From: Paroceanicella profunda
GTDB taxonomy: Bacteria; Pseudomonadota; Alphaproteobacteria; Rhodobacterales; Rhodobacteraceae
Reading direction: 5' to 3'
Assembly: GCF_005887635.2 (NCBI RefSeq)
Contig: NZ_CP040818.1
Span: 1,766,501-1,830,500, forward strand
Length of the DNA: 64,000 nucleotides
Position numbers and translations under genes: made by a program. Each line of letters opens with the position of its first letter. Position 1 is the first letter of the stretch. The notes beneath the pieces are model-generated. The model was not told the origin of the DNA and did not search any database. It saw nothing but the letters and a program-made list of their open reading frames with translations. Positions 28,731 through 39,444 of the stretch are shown one piece after another.

Positions 28731-29209
28731 CCCGCGTGGCCGCCTCCGGCCAGCCTTCCCTGCGCGGCCGTCTCCGGCCGACGCGTGGCCTTTGCTGCGG
28801 CCCGTCCGGCGCTTTCTGCCGATCCCCGGCGCCCCCTGACGGGGAGAGGCAAGGCCCCCGTCGCCCGGCGCCGTGCCGGAGCCCGGGCTTTCATGCCGTG
28901 CCGCGGCTGGCCCCGCCCCCGGGTGCGGCATTGGCGGGGCATGACGGCGTAGAGGGGCACACCCCTTGCCGCGCAGCCGTCCGGGCGCGGCCCGCGGTGC
29001 GGGGCACGGAGGCACACGGTCTCGGGGGCGTGGCCCGGGGGCGGTGCGCACTGCGCGCGCAGGACTCCTCGCAAGGTGCGTTCCTTCCGCCGCCGGGCGC
29101 AGTTCCGCGGCAGCGGAATCGCGGTTTGCACCCGCGGGCAGGGGCGACTAATGTGGTTAACGTGCCGGTCCGGTGGGGCGCGTCGCGACCTGCCAGGGAA
29201 AGTTGAAGC

Positions 29210-32200
29210 ATGAACGATTTGTCCCGAGTTCACGCCCCCGGGGACGGCGCTGTCGCGCTCGGGGAGGCGTTGCGCGAGGCGCCGGTGGCGCTGCTGGCAG
29301 CCACGCTCGTCAGCCTGGCGAATCTCGCCCTGTGCAGCCTGTCCTCTCCCAATGTCTGGATCCCGACCGGCCTTGCCGTGGCGCTGCTCTGCGCCCGCCC
29401 GGGAACCGACCTGCGCGTGGCCCTGCCGGCGGCGCTGGCCGGGCTGGGGCTGGGCGGGCTCGGCGGCGCGGTGCTGTTCGACAGCCCCGTGGCGACGGCG
29501 CCGGTGCGGATGTTCGAACTGCTGCTGGCCGTCGGGCTGCTGCGGCTGGACCGGAGCTTCGGCCCCGCGCGGGACATGGCCGCGGGCGCGCTGCGCCTGC
29601 TCGGGGCGCAACTGCTGCTGGTGCCGGCGGCCACGGCGCTCGCGCTCAGGGCCGGGATGGCGGCCTGGCCGGAGCAGTTCGGCGCCGTGTCGCCGGAGGG
29701 CTGGTGGGCCGGGTCGCTGGCCGGGATGGTGATGCTGGCGCCCGTCGGGCTGGGCTATCGCTACCGCCACACCCGGCGCCTGCGCACCGCACGCTGGCTG
29801 GGCTGGACCGCGACGCTGGTGGTGGCGTCGATGGCGGTCTCGGCCACGGCGCTGCTGCTGTTCGCCTATCCGTTCGTGGTGATTTCCCTGCCGATGATCG
29901 CGGCGGCGCTGTTCTGCGGGCCGTTGCGCACGGGCATCGTGGGCGGGGCATCGGTGGGCACCATCCTGGCGCTGGCGGTGCTGGGGCTGCGGGTGGAGGC
30001 CACGCCCGAGCAGTTCGCCATGCAGGCCATCGCGGTGGCGCTTGCCACCGTGCCGCCCTTCCTGCTGTCGCTGCTGCGCGAGGACCTGCTGGCCAAGAAG
30101 GCCGGCATCCGCCGCAGCGACGAGATTTTCCGCCGCGCCATGCAGGATTCGGCCATCGGCATGGCCATCGTCGGCCCCGACGGCCGCTTCCTGCGCATCA
30201 ACGACGCGCTGGAGCGGATGCTGGGCTACACGCCGGAGGTGCTGTCCGCGCTCACCTTCGAGGACATCACCCACCCGGACGACCTGTCGCATGACAAGGA
30301 GCTGCTGAGGGAGCTGGTGTCCGGCAAGCGCGAGACCTACCGCTACGAGAAGCGCTACCGGCACGCCGACGGCCGCTACGTCTGGGGCCAGCTTGCCGTG
30401 AGCCTGGTGCGGCGTGAGTCCGACGGCGGGGTGGATTACTTCATCTCCCAGATCGTGAGCACCGACGACCGCAAGCGCGCGGAGGCCGAGCTCACCGCGG
30501 CGCATGAGCGCCTGGACCTCGCGGTGAGCGCCGCCAATGTGGGCATCTGGGAATACGACATCGAAACCGGTGTCACCACCTGGGACGCCCGGATGCACGC
30601 GCTCTACGGCACCCGGCCCGGCGCCTTCCCGCTCCAGCGCGGCACCTGGGCGGGGCTGGCGCATCCCGATGACGCGCCGCTGGCGCGCAGCCAGCTCCAG
30701 CAGGCCATCGAGAGCCGCGGCCGGCTGGACATGACGGTGCGCATGCGCCGGCCCGGCATGGCCGAGAGCTGGCGCACCATGCGCACGCAGGGCCATTTCG
30801 TGCCCGGAAATGACGGCCCCGACCGGATGCTGGGCACCCATTGGGACATCACCGAGGATGTGCTGCTCACCGAGGCGCTCTACCAGGAGAAGGAGCGCCT
30901 GCGCATCACCCTCACCTCGATCGGCGATGCGGTGGTGAGCACGGATGCGGAGGGCAACGTGCTGTTCCTGAACCCGGTGGCCGCCCGGCTGCTGGGCTAC
31001 CGCCTCGAGGAGGTCGAGGGCCGGCCGCTGTCGGAGATCTTCCACCTGGTGGAGGAGGACACGCTGGACCCGGTGGCAAGCCCCGTGGAGGCCTGCCTGC
31101 GCACCGGAATGCCGCAGACCCTGCCGGAGAACACCCTGCTGGTGAGCCGCAGCGGCAACCATGTCCCGATCACCGACAGCGCCGCGCCGGTGCGCACCGC
31201 GGACGGCACCGTGGTCGGCGCCGTGCTGGTGTTCCAGGACACCACCAACACCCGCGCGCTGCAGCGCGAGCTGGCCTACCGGGCGCGGCGCGACCCGCTC
31301 ACCGGCCTGCTCAACCGGTTCTCCTTCGAGGAGACGCTGGAGGCGACCCATGCCCAGATGCAGCGTGACCGCCGGCCCTTCGCCCTGTGCTACATCGACC
31401 TCGACCGCTTCAAGATCGTGAATGACACCGCCGGGCACCAGGCCGGGGACCGACTGCTGCGCGACGTCGCCCGGCTGATGGCGACCACCCTGCGCGCGCA
31501 GGACAGGCTGGCGCGCATCGGCGGCGACGAATTCGCCGTCATCCTGCCCGACTGCACCCGCGCCACCGTGGAATCCGTGTGCCGGCGCATCCTGGAGGCG
31601 GTGCGCGACTTCCGCTTCGCCTGGGAGGGAGAGAGCTACGCGGTGAGCGCGAGCATCGGCATCGCGATGATCACCGACCCGGCGATGACCCCGCAGGAGA
31701 TCGTCCAGCAGGCCGATGTCGCCTGCTACGCGGCGAAATCCTCCGGCCGCGACCGCCTGAGCCTCTACGACGAGGCCACCGGAGACGCGGGGCGCCGCCA
31801 CCGCGAGATCCAGGTCGCCTCCGGCATCCGCGAGGCGATCGAGCAGGACCGGCTGGTGCTCTACGCGCAGGACATCGTGCCGCTGCAGCCCGGCGCCGCG
31901 CCGGGCGCGCGCCACATCGAGGTGCTGGTGCGCCTGCGCGACCGCGAGGGGCACATCCACCTGCCGGCCGCCTTCATTCCGGCCGCCGAGCGCTATGACC
32001 TGATGGGCAATGTCGACCGCTGGGTGATCAGCCGCGTGCTGGAGCGCCACGGCCGCGAGATCGGCGCGCTGCCCGGCGGCTGGGTGGCGATCAACCTCTC
32101 GGCCAATTCGCTCAACGACCCCACGCTGGGAGACTTCCTGCGCGACGCGCTGGCGCAGTCCGGGATGCCTCCCGAACGGCTGTGCCTGGAGATCACCGAG

Positions 32201-32617
32201 ACGGCGCTGATCAGCAATCTCACCGAGGCGAAGGGCTTCGTGGAGGCGATGCGCGGCCTGGGCGTGCGGCTGGCGCTGGACGATTTCGGCACCGGGCTGA
32301 GTTCCTTCTCCTACCTGCGCCAGTTCCCGGTGGATTACGTGAAGATCGACGGTGCCTTCGTGAGCAACATCGCCACCAGCAAGCTGGACCGGCGCGTGGT
32401 CGAATCGATCAACGACATCAGCCATGCCATCGGCGCGCAGACCATCGCGGAATTCGTGGGCTCGCAGGAGGTGACGGCCCTGCTGGCCGATATCGGCGTC
32501 GACTTCGGGCAGGGCCATCACATCGGCCACCCGCGCCCGATCTCGGACTGCCTGCAGACGCCGGCGCACTGGCCGCAACACCCGGCCCTTGGCCCCGCCG
32601 AGACGCTGCAGGGCTGA
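29210..32617 (+). CDS. MASE1-PAS-GGDEF-EAL cyclic-di-GMP protein
   Basis: This 1135-residue membrane signalling protein. Residues 1-285 form a MASE1-like multi-helix sensor. PAS domains follow at about 305-425 (SDEIFRRAMQDSAIGMAIVGPDGRF), 430-555 and 565-690 (ITLTSIGDAVVSTDAEGNVLFLNPVA). The cyclase motif GGDEF is at 771-775 with an intact inhibitory site RAQD at 762-765. The EAL domain begins near 835; its signature is E904-V-L instead of EAL, while DDFGTGLSSFSYL (1024 on) and AEFVG keep the acidic metal ligands. Both synthesis and hydrolysis of c-di-GMP are therefore possible. It is a lone gene between repeat-filled gaps. Confidence 0.93.
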   Translation: MNDLSRVHAPGDGAVALGEALREAPVALLAATLVSLANLALCSLSSPNVWIPTGLAVALLCARPGTDLRVALPAALAGLGLGGLGGAVLFDSPVATAPVRMFELLLAVGLLRLDRSFGPARDMAAGALRLLGAQLLLVPAATALALRAGMAAWPEQFGAVSPEGWWAGSLAGMVMLAPVGLGYRYRHTRRLRTARWLGWTATLVVASMAVSATALLLFAYPFVVISLPMIAAALFCGPLRTGIVGGASVGTILALAVLGLRVEATPEQFAMQAIAVALATVPPFLLSLLREDLLAKKAGIRRSDEIFRRAMQDSAIGMAIVGPDGRFLRINDALERMLGYTPEVLSALTFEDITHPDDLSHDKELLRELVSGKRETYRYEKRYRHADGRYVWGQLAVSLVRRESDGGVDYFISQIVSTDDRKRAEAELTAAHERLDLAVSAANVGIWEYDIETGVTTWDARMHALYGTRPGAFPLQRGTWAGLAHPDDAPLARSQLQQAIESRGRLDMTVRMRRPGMAESWRTMRTQGHFVPGNDGPDRMLGTHWDITEDVLLTEALYQEKERLRITLTSIGDAVVSTDAEGNVLFLNPVAARLLGYRLEEVEGRPLSEIFHLVEEDTLDPVASPVEACLRTGMPQTLPENTLLVSRSGNHVPITDSAAPVRTADGTVVGAVLVFQDTTNTRALQRELAYRARRDPLTGLLNRFSFEETLEATHAQMQRDRRPFALCYIDLDRFKIVNDTAGHQAGDRLLRDVARLMATTLRAQDRLARIGGDEFAVILPDCTRATVESVCRRILEAVRDFRFAWEGESYAVSASIGIAMITDPAMTPQEIVQQADVACYAAKSSGRDRLSLYDEATGDAGRRHREIQVASGIREAIEQDRLVLYAQDIVPLQPGAAPGARHIEVLVRLRDREGHIHLPAAFIPAAERYDLMGNVDRWVISRVLERHGREIGALPGGWVAINLSANSLNDPTLGDFLRDALAQSGMPPERLCLEITETALISNLTEAKGFVEAMRGLGVRLALDDFGTGLSSFSYLRQFPVDYVKIDGAFVSNIATSKLDRRVVESINDISHAIGAQTIAEFVGSQEVTALLADIGVDFGQGHHIGHPRPISDCLQTPAHWPQHPALGPAETLQG

Positions 32618-32656
32618 TCGGAACCCCGCCGCACACGTTCGTCACTCAGGCCTGCC

Positions 32657-32761
32657 GTCCACGCGTGCCGTGCACGCCTGTCGGGCACGCGTGCCGTGCA
32701 CGCCTGTCGGGCACGCGTGCCGTGCACGCCTGTCGGGCACGCGTGCCGTGCACGCCTGTCG
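32657..32761. repeat. 26-bp tandem repeat, about 4 copies
   Basis: Units GTGCACGCCTGTCGGGCACG+CGTGCC start at 32670, 32696 and 32722, identical to each other, with a partial unit on each side. They fill much of the gap 32618-33025 between the GGDEF-EAL gene and hemN, immediately upstream of the FNR-type box. No gene is supported in the gap. Confidence 0.92.
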
Positions 32762-32976
32762 CTCAGGACCATTGCGCCGCCTGTCCCTCGCCCTCGCCGC
32801 GCACCTCCGTCGCGCGCGCCTGATACAGTCAGAACGCAGCGGGCACCGCACGCACCTCGCGCCGGCGCCGCCGGCATCGATGCGAACGCCGCTCCGGGCG
32901 CGCGGGAGAAATCGGGCGCCGTGGCGCCCCCGCCTGCGCGGCGCCCGCTGTCTTGCGAGACAGCCCGGCGCGGCAG

Positions 32977-32990
32977 TTGATCCGGATCAA
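32977..32990. promoter_or_regulatory. FNR-type box upstream of hemN
   Basis: TTGATCCGGATCAA is a perfect palindrome matching TTGAT-N4-ATCAA, the binding site of FNR/Anr/FnrL. It is centred about 42 bases before the hemN start. In Rhodobacter, FnrL activates hemN under low oxygen; the same is expected here. Confidence 0.85.
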
Positions 32991-33025
32991 GGCGCCGGGG
33001 CGGCCGGGGCCCGAAAAGGGGCGGC

Positions 33026-34381
33026 ATGACCCAGGTCCTTGCCAGATACGCCACCGAGCGGGCCCCGCGCTACACCAGCTACCCCACCGCGCCGCAGTTC
33101 ACCCCGGCGGTGGACGGTGCGGTGATGGCCGGCTGGCTCTCCGAACTCGACCCCGGAACCGAGCTGTCGCTCTACCTCCACGTGCCCTTCTGCCGGCAGG
33201 TCTGCTGGTACTGCGCCTGCAACATGAAGCTCGCCGCCCGGCCGGAGCCGGTGCTGGCCTATGCCGAAACCCTCAAGCGCGAGATTTCCCGGCTGGCGGA
33301 GCTGCTGCCGGCGCGGATGCGGGTGTCGCAGGTGCATTGGGGCGGCGGCACGCCCACCGCGATGCCCGCGCAGGCGCTGGGCGCGGTGATGGACCTGCTG
33401 CAGGCGCGCTTCGACATCGGCGCGGAGGCGGAGATCGCCTTCGAGCTCGACCCCCGCACCACGACGCCGGAAATGGTGCGCCAGCTTGCCGGCCTCGGCG
33501 CCACCCGCGCTTCGCTGGGCGTGCAGGAATTCGACGCGAAGGTGCAGGCGGCGGTGAACCGCGTGCAGCCCTTCGGCCAGGTGCGCGACACGGTGGAGGC
33601 CCTGCGCGCCGCCGGGGTGGGGGCGCTGAGCTTCGACCTGATCTACGGGCTGCCGCACCAGTCTCCCGACACCATCGCGCAGACCATGGCCCGCACGGCG
33701 GAGCTGGCGCCGGGGCGGGTGGCGCTGTTCGGCTATGCGCATGTGCCCTGGATGGCGCGCAACCAGCGCATGTTGCCCGAGGCGGCGCTGCCCGACGCCG
33801 CGGCCCGGGTGACCCAGGCCACCCTGGCCGCGGAGCTGCTGGAGCGCAGCGGCTACCTGCGCATCGGCCTCGACCATTTCGCCCGGCCGGAGGACAGCAT
33901 GGCCATCGCCGCCGCCGAAGGCCGCCTGCGCCGCAACTTCCAGGGCTATACGGTGGACCGGGCCGGGGCGCTGATCGGGCTGGGGGCCAGCGCCATTTCC
34001 GCCCTGCCGCAGGGCTACGCCCAGAATGCCGGCGAAACCCGCGCCTGGACCCGCGGCGTGGACGTCGGCCTGCCGCCGGTGGTCCGCGGCGTGGCGCTGA
34101 CGCCGGAGGACCGGCTGCGCGGCGCGGTCATCGAACGGCTGATGTGCGACCTGGCGGTGACGCCCGAAGCGCTCGCCCGCCGCCACGGCTTCGCGCCGGA
34201 GCATTTCGCCCCGGAGATGGCCCGGCTGCGCGAGCTCGCGCGGGACGGGCTGGTGCACCTCGGCGCGGACGGCCGGGTGACGATCCCGCCGCCGATGCGC
34301 CCGGCGCTGCGGCTGGTGGCCGCGGTGTTCGACGCGTACCTGCCGCAGGTCGGCACGCTGCGCCACGCCGCCGCCGTGTGA
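33026..34381 (+). CDS. hemN: Oxygen-independent coproporphyrinogen III oxidase
   Basis: This 451-residue radical SAM enzyme converts coproporphyrinogen III to protoporphyrinogen IX without oxygen in haem and bacteriochlorophyll synthesis. The [4Fe-4S] motif CX3CX2CXC is present at Cys56, Cys60, Cys63 and Cys65 (FCRQVCWYCAC). The beginning PRYTSYPTAPQFTPAV and the motif VHWGGGTPTAM are HemN hallmarks, with IGLDHFARPEDSMAIA further on. Length matches true HemN, not the shorter HemW. An FNR-type site just upstream implies induction under low oxygen. GGGGCGGC precedes the ATG. It is monocistronic. Confidence 0.97.
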   Translation: MTQVLARYATERAPRYTSYPTAPQFTPAVDGAVMAGWLSELDPGTELSLYLHVPFCRQVCWYCACNMKLAARPEPVLAYAETLKREISRLAELLPARMRVSQVHWGGGTPTAMPAQALGAVMDLLQARFDIGAEAEIAFELDPRTTTPEMVRQLAGLGATRASLGVQEFDAKVQAAVNRVQPFGQVRDTVEALRAAGVGALSFDLIYGLPHQSPDTIAQTMARTAELAPGRVALFGYAHVPWMARNQRMLPEAALPDAAARVTQATLAAELLERSGYLRIGLDHFARPEDSMAIAAAEGRLRRNFQGYTVDRAGALIGLGASAISALPQGYAQNAGETRAWTRGVDVGLPPVVRGVALTPEDRLRGAVIERLMCDLAVTPEALARRHGFAPEHFAPEMARLRELARDGLVHLGADGRVTIPPPMRPALRLVAAVFDAYLPQVGTLRHAAAV

Positions 34382-34517
34382 TGCCAGTGATGCCACCGGG
34401 GCGCGGGCACGCCGGCGCGGGACGTGCAGAAGCTGTGGGGGGGCAGGGCCAGCGGCCATCCGGCGCGGCACGCGCCGGCGCGCATGCCGGCCATTGTTCC
34501 GGGCCCTGGCCCGGCCG

Positions 34518-34890
34518 GAGGAGCGGCTCAGCGATCCCGCGCTGCGCCCGGGGCTACGCGGGCAGGGTGGGCGGACACCCCGGGGGTGCCTCAGCCCGGT
34601 CGCAGGGGTCGGCGGGCAGGGCGCCGGTCCGGAGCGGCAGGGCGGGAGCGGCTCAGGGAGCCGGTGCTGCGCCCGGGATGACGCGGACAGGGGGCCGGGG
34701 ACACCCCGGTGCGCCGCTGTCCGGCCCGCGCGAGGGAAGGCGGGCTAGCCTGCGCGCCTCTCTCCGGTCCGCGCGGGGGAAGGCGGGCAACCAGCAGGGG
34801 CGCCTCTCTCCGCTCCGCGCGGGGAGGAAGTCGGACACCCCGGGGCGGCTCTGTCCGGTCCGCTTGGGCGAAGGCGGGCAGGGCGCCGGT
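34518..34890. repeat. Degenerate repeats in the hemN/rlmN gap
   Basis: In the convergent gap 34382-34935 a block of about 72 bp at 34518 is repeated at 34643 with roughly four fifths identity (GAGCGGCTCAG...TGCGCCCGG...GGACACCCCGG). From 34705 to 34890 a unit of 41-47 bp with the core CTCTCTCCGGTCCGCGCGGG recurs four times. No gene, ribosome site or terminator with a T tract is visible. Confidence 0.7.
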
Positions 34891-34935
34891 CCGGAGCGGC
34901 GGGGCGGCGCGGGGGCGCGCGCGCCTGCCGGGGGA

Positions 34936-36111
<1,176 letters not shown>

Positions 36112-36330
36112 GGCGATGTCCTGATCCGGGTCTGAACGGGTGGCACGGCATGCGCCCCGAAGCCGGCGGGCGCGCGAAAGCGGGTACATAACACCGCGTG
36201 CGCCAAAAGGCCAGTGGCCCTGCCCGTCGCCCGCCCAGGGCCCGAGGCCCAGCCGCATCATGACCGCGTGATCGTACCATGACATCGCTCGTCTCCCCGA
36301 CGGTTGCTCTTGCAGGCAGGAGACACGAGC

Positions 36331-36356
36331 CCTGCTGACAGACCCGTGTCAGCAGG
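36331..36356. promoter_or_regulatory. Perfect dyad upstream of the YafY/WYL regulator
   Basis: CCTGCTGACA and TGTCAGCAGG are perfect 10-base arms around GACCCG, 86 bases before the regulator start. Such a long dyad next to a HTH gene is a strong candidate for autoregulation. The other side of the 331-base gap (36112-36330) contains only the presumed rlmN promoter region and no gene. Confidence 0.7.
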
Positions 36357-36442
36357 GGATGCTAGGGTGGCGGCAGGACGGGGCGCCGCCGCGCCGCCCG
36401 TCCGCGGGCAGGGGCCCGGCGCGCAGCCACTGGCGAGGACAG

Positions 36443-37150
36443 ATGAACAGGACGACCCGGCTTTTCGAGACCATCCAGATCCTGCGCGCGGCCTGCGCCC
36501 CGGTCACGGCCCAGGCGCTGGCCGAGGCGCTGGAAGTGTCGCGGCGCACCGTCTACCGCGACATCGCCGCCCTGCAGGCCATGCGCACCCCGATCGAGGG
36601 CGCGGCGGGGCTGGGCTACATGATGCGTCGCGGCTATGACCTGCCGCCGCTGAACTTCGATGCGGAGGAACTGGAGGCGCTGCGCGTGGGCCTTTCCATG
36701 CTGGCGCGCACCGGCGACAGCGCCCTGCAGCGCGCGGCGCGGCGGGTGCAGAAGAAGGTCGACGGGCTGGGCGCGCCGGCGCGCTGGCTGCAGGTGGCGC
36801 CCTGGGGCGCGCCCCAGGACGACCCGGCCCTGGGCTGCGTCGCCATCGCCACGCTGCGCGCCGCCATCCGGGAGGAGCGCAAGCTCAAGCTCACCTATGT
36901 GGACGCCGCCGGCGCGGAAACGGTGCGCGTGGTGCGCCCCGTCGCGCTCATCTATCACCTCGAATGCGTGATGGTGGCCGGCTGGTGCGAATTGCGCGGC
37001 GCCTTCCGGCACTTCCGCTCCGACCGCATCCACGGCTGCCACGCGCTGGAGGCGCGGTTCACCGGCCAGGGCGAGACCCTGCGCGCCCTGTGGCAGGAGC
37101 AGCAGGACAACCCGGCCCCTCACCCCGGCGAGAGCAGCGCCCGCGCCTGA
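36443..37150 (+). CDS. YafY-family HTH/WYL transcriptional regulator
   Basis: This 235-residue regulator has an N-terminal HTH_11 domain (NRTTRLFETIQILRAACAPVTAQALAEALEVSRRTVYRDIAALQ, residues 2-45) and a WYL-type ligand-sensing domain (about 125-225), with KLTYVDAAGAETVRVVRPVALIYHLECVMVAGWCELRGAFRHFRSDRI. In this family the WYL core senses small ligands or nucleic acid. The start at 36443 has GAGGACAG upstream and begins where family members do; a reading from 36359 was rejected since it includes the dyad region. No target gene is adjacent, so its role is open beyond likely autoregulation. Confidence 0.88.
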   Translation: MNRTTRLFETIQILRAACAPVTAQALAEALEVSRRTVYRDIAALQAMRTPIEGAAGLGYMMRRGYDLPPLNFDAEELEALRVGLSMLARTGDSALQRAARRVQKKVDGLGAPARWLQVAPWGAPQDDPALGCVAIATLRAAIREERKLKLTYVDAAGAETVRVVRPVALIYHLECVMVAGWCELRGAFRHFRSDRIHGCHALEARFTGQGETLRALWQEQQDNPAPHPGESSARA

Positions 37151-37214
37151 CCCCGCATGCCGGTGCGCACCGCAGGACCGGCCATCCCGATGGCATCGGA
37201 AAGCACCCCCGCGC

Positions 37215-37815
37215 GATCGGCGCGCGGCTCACCCCGCCGCATGGCGCCGTCCCGGGGGCTGGTCCAGCGGCGCGGGGGCCCACGGCCCCGAAGGGGCGCG
37301 GGAGCGGTGCACGGTCGAGCCTGTGGCATGGAGGTGTGTGGGAGCTGGCTCCCGTCTGGTCAGGGGCCACGGCGGGAGAAGGGGCATGGCCGGGCTCCGC
37401 GCGGCCGATCCCGCCGCATAACGGTGTGTGCGAGGGGCTGCTCCCCGTCAGGCCAGGGGCCAGGCCGGTGAACGGGCCAGGCCGGATCGGTGTGCGGCTG
37501 ACCGCGCCGCATGGCGGTGTGTGGGGAGTGGTCCCCGTCAGGTCAGGGTCCAAGGCAGTGAAGGAATATGGCCGGATCGGTGTGCGGCTGACCGCGCCGC
37601 ATGGCGGTGTGCGCGGGGCGTGGTCCCCGTCAGGTCAGGAACCAAGGCGGTGAAGGAACATGGCGGGATCGATGGGCGGCTGACTGCGCCGCATGGCGAT
37701 GTGTGCGGAGAGTCGTCCCCGTCATGCCAGAGGCCAAGTCGGTGAACGGGCAGGCGAGATCGGTGCGCGGCTGGGCGCGCCGCACGGTGATGTGCGCGGG
37801 GGCTGGCCCCGCCGC
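37215..37815. repeat. About 90-bp degenerate tandem repeat, 6-7 copies
   Basis: Units of 90-92 bp recur, best seen as GGATCGGTGTGCGGCTGACC+GCGCCGCATGGCGGTGTG followed by a short GGTCCCCGTCAGG block; the best-aligned starts are 37484, 37574, 37666 and 37757, with worn copies on the 5' side from about 37215. They fill most of the 861-base convergent gap 37151-38011. An open frame runs across several copies but has no ribosome site and a repeat-driven composition, so no gene is called. Nothing else was seen between 37815 and 38011. Confidence 0.85.
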
Positions 37816-38011
37816 GCCGGGCCCCGGGGCATCGGACCGGGCGTCGTGAGGCGTGCGGGCGGCTGCCCCTCGCCGCAGGGCGAGAGCAACTGCGGCATCA
37901 GCCCGGGCCCGGCGCACGGGGCCCGCATCGGGGGCCCCGCGCGCGAAGGGCGCGCCATTCCGCCCGGGCCCGACGTGCAGGGCCAGGGCGGTGACGGCGG
38001 TGGTCAGAGGC

Positions 38012-38548
38012 TCAGCGGCAGAGGTCCTGCGCCGCGTCGAGCGCCGCGGAGAAGCCCTTGAGGGAGAAGGTGTCGACCGTGGTCGTGCCGCGCTGCGACA
38101 CGCCGGTGAGCACCGCCACCGCGCCGCGGCGCATGGAGCCGACCACCTTGTCATCCTCGGAGGGCGAGGACATCCAGCCCCATTCGCCATCGGTGAACAG
38201 ATCGAAGCTGCCCGAACCGATGCGCACGCTCACCTTGCTGTCCTTCTTCAGCGGATAGCCGGCGGTGAAGCTGACCTCGTTCTTCACGCTGTCGCCCGGG
38301 CGCACGGAGACCATCAGCAGGATGTCGCCCCGGCTCACCGAGCTGGTGACGTCGCGGCCGCCGCGCTGCGCCTTCCAGCCCGTCGGAGCGGAGACGATCC
38401 AGCATTCCTTCGCGTTATCGGCCTTGAACACGCTCCAGTCCGCCTTCGCGTCGACCCGGGTTTCGGCCGCGGCATCCGCCATGGAGCCGCCAAGGGCCCC
38501 GGCAACCAGCACCGACGCTCCGATCATTCTCCAGTCCATCACTCTCAT
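38012..38548 (-). CDS. Invasion-associated locus B (IalB)-like secreted protein
   Basis: This 178-residue exported protein has a signal peptide (MDWRMIGASVLVAGALGGSMADAAA) and a mature part with the IalB pattern: DWSVFKADNAKECWIVSAP, RGDILLMVSVRPGDSVKNEVSFTAGYPL, FDLFTDGEWGWM and GTTTVDTFSLKGFSAALDAAQDLC. Two cysteines, one in KECW and one at the C-terminus, probably form a disulfide. IalB was first described in Bartonella, but relatives are widespread in free-living Rhodobacterales and their role there is unknown. The start at 38548 has GGAG 6 bases upstream. It is monocistronic. Confidence 0.85.
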   Translation of the reverse strand: MRVMDWRMIGASVLVAGALGGSMADAAAETRVDAKADWSVFKADNAKECWIVSAPTGWKAQRGGRDVTSSVSRGDILLMVSVRPGDSVKNEVSFTAGYPLKKDSKVSVRIGSGSFDLFTDGEWGWMSSPSEDDKVVGSMRRGAVAVLTGVSQRGTTTVDTFSLKGFSAALDAAQDLCR

Positions 38549-39208
38549 CTGCTACTCCGCCTCTTTTCGGTTCGGCCGGTCTCCGTCGCACGGCGGGCGC
38601 ACCTGCGGCGCGGTCCGGCCGGACATACCGGTTCGGCAGGACACCCGTCCTGCCCGGCTCTGTTATGATCTGCGAGCGCAATGTACCGAAAAACCATGGC
38701 GGAACGCTACCCCCGTTTGGAACACGGGATCGGGAGCGGCCAACCCGGCCCGGATCGCGGCCCCGGCCCCCCTTCCGGAGCCTGCCGCCCGCCCCCCCCT
38801 CCGGCCGCCTCCGCACCCGGATCATCCGGGGGCGCACCGCGCGTCATCGCCCGAGCCGCCCGCGGGTGGCAGCGCCCCGCGCCGCCCGCCGGCGGCAGGA
38901 CCCCGCGTCGCGACCGGCGGTGCCGCGTAAACCGGTGAGCCTTCGCGCCCCCGCCCGTTCCCGGCCCATCGGCCGCATGCTCCGGCATCCGGCCGCTTGC
39001 GCCGTCGCGGGAAAGCGCCCGGCGCCGTCCCACCCGGGAGCCGGTGACGGCGGCACCGCGCCGCGCTTTCGGCGCGCTAACCTCCCGGCCTTGCGGTTCC
39101 GGCCAGGGGCCGCGCCGGTCCGGCAGGTGGCCGTGCCCTCCGGAGCAGGCCTGACGTGCCGGCGGAGAGGAGCCCGCGGCGGCAGGGCCGCGCGCGGCAC
39201 CGGGCAGC

Positions 39209-39300
39209 CCCCGGTGGCAGTGCCGCGCGGTGTACCGGAGGGCCTCCCGGTGGCAGTGCCGCGGGGTGTACCGGGGTGCCTCTCGGTGGCGCGCAGCGGG
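39209..39300. repeat. 36-bp repeat, 2-3 copies, in the IalB/asparaginase gap
   Basis: CCCGGTGGCAGTGCCGCG recurs 36 bp apart (about 39209 and 39246) with a third worn copy (CTCGGTGGCGCGCAGCGG). It lies within the 896-base divergent gap 38549-39444. Otherwise the gap is GC-rich with no supported gene; a weak promoter for the IalB-like gene (minus strand, TTCGGT-N17-CATAAC at 38690-38662) is possible. Confidence 0.65.
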
Positions 39301-39444
39301 CCGCCGGGGAGGGTCCCCGCCCGGTAGGGCGCATGCCGGCCGACGGCAGTCCGGCGCACGCCCCGCGCCGGCCCCGGTCCGATTGCTTTTCCGCGCGCTT
39401 TGGCCCAGATGGGGTGAGAAACCTGAGCAGGGGAGAGCGCCACC

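Noticed and set aside
28355..32581. A 1408-residue open frame antisense to the GGDEF-EAL gene
   Set aside because: It is one of many long antisense frames made by high GC at third codon positions. Its translation is His/Arg/Gln-rich with no family motif, while the opposite strand has clear catalytic motifs.
36964..37653. A 229-residue open frame running from the WYL gene into the 90-bp repeats
   Set aside because: It overlaps the WYL gene in another frame, has no ribosome site and its second half is repeat-driven.
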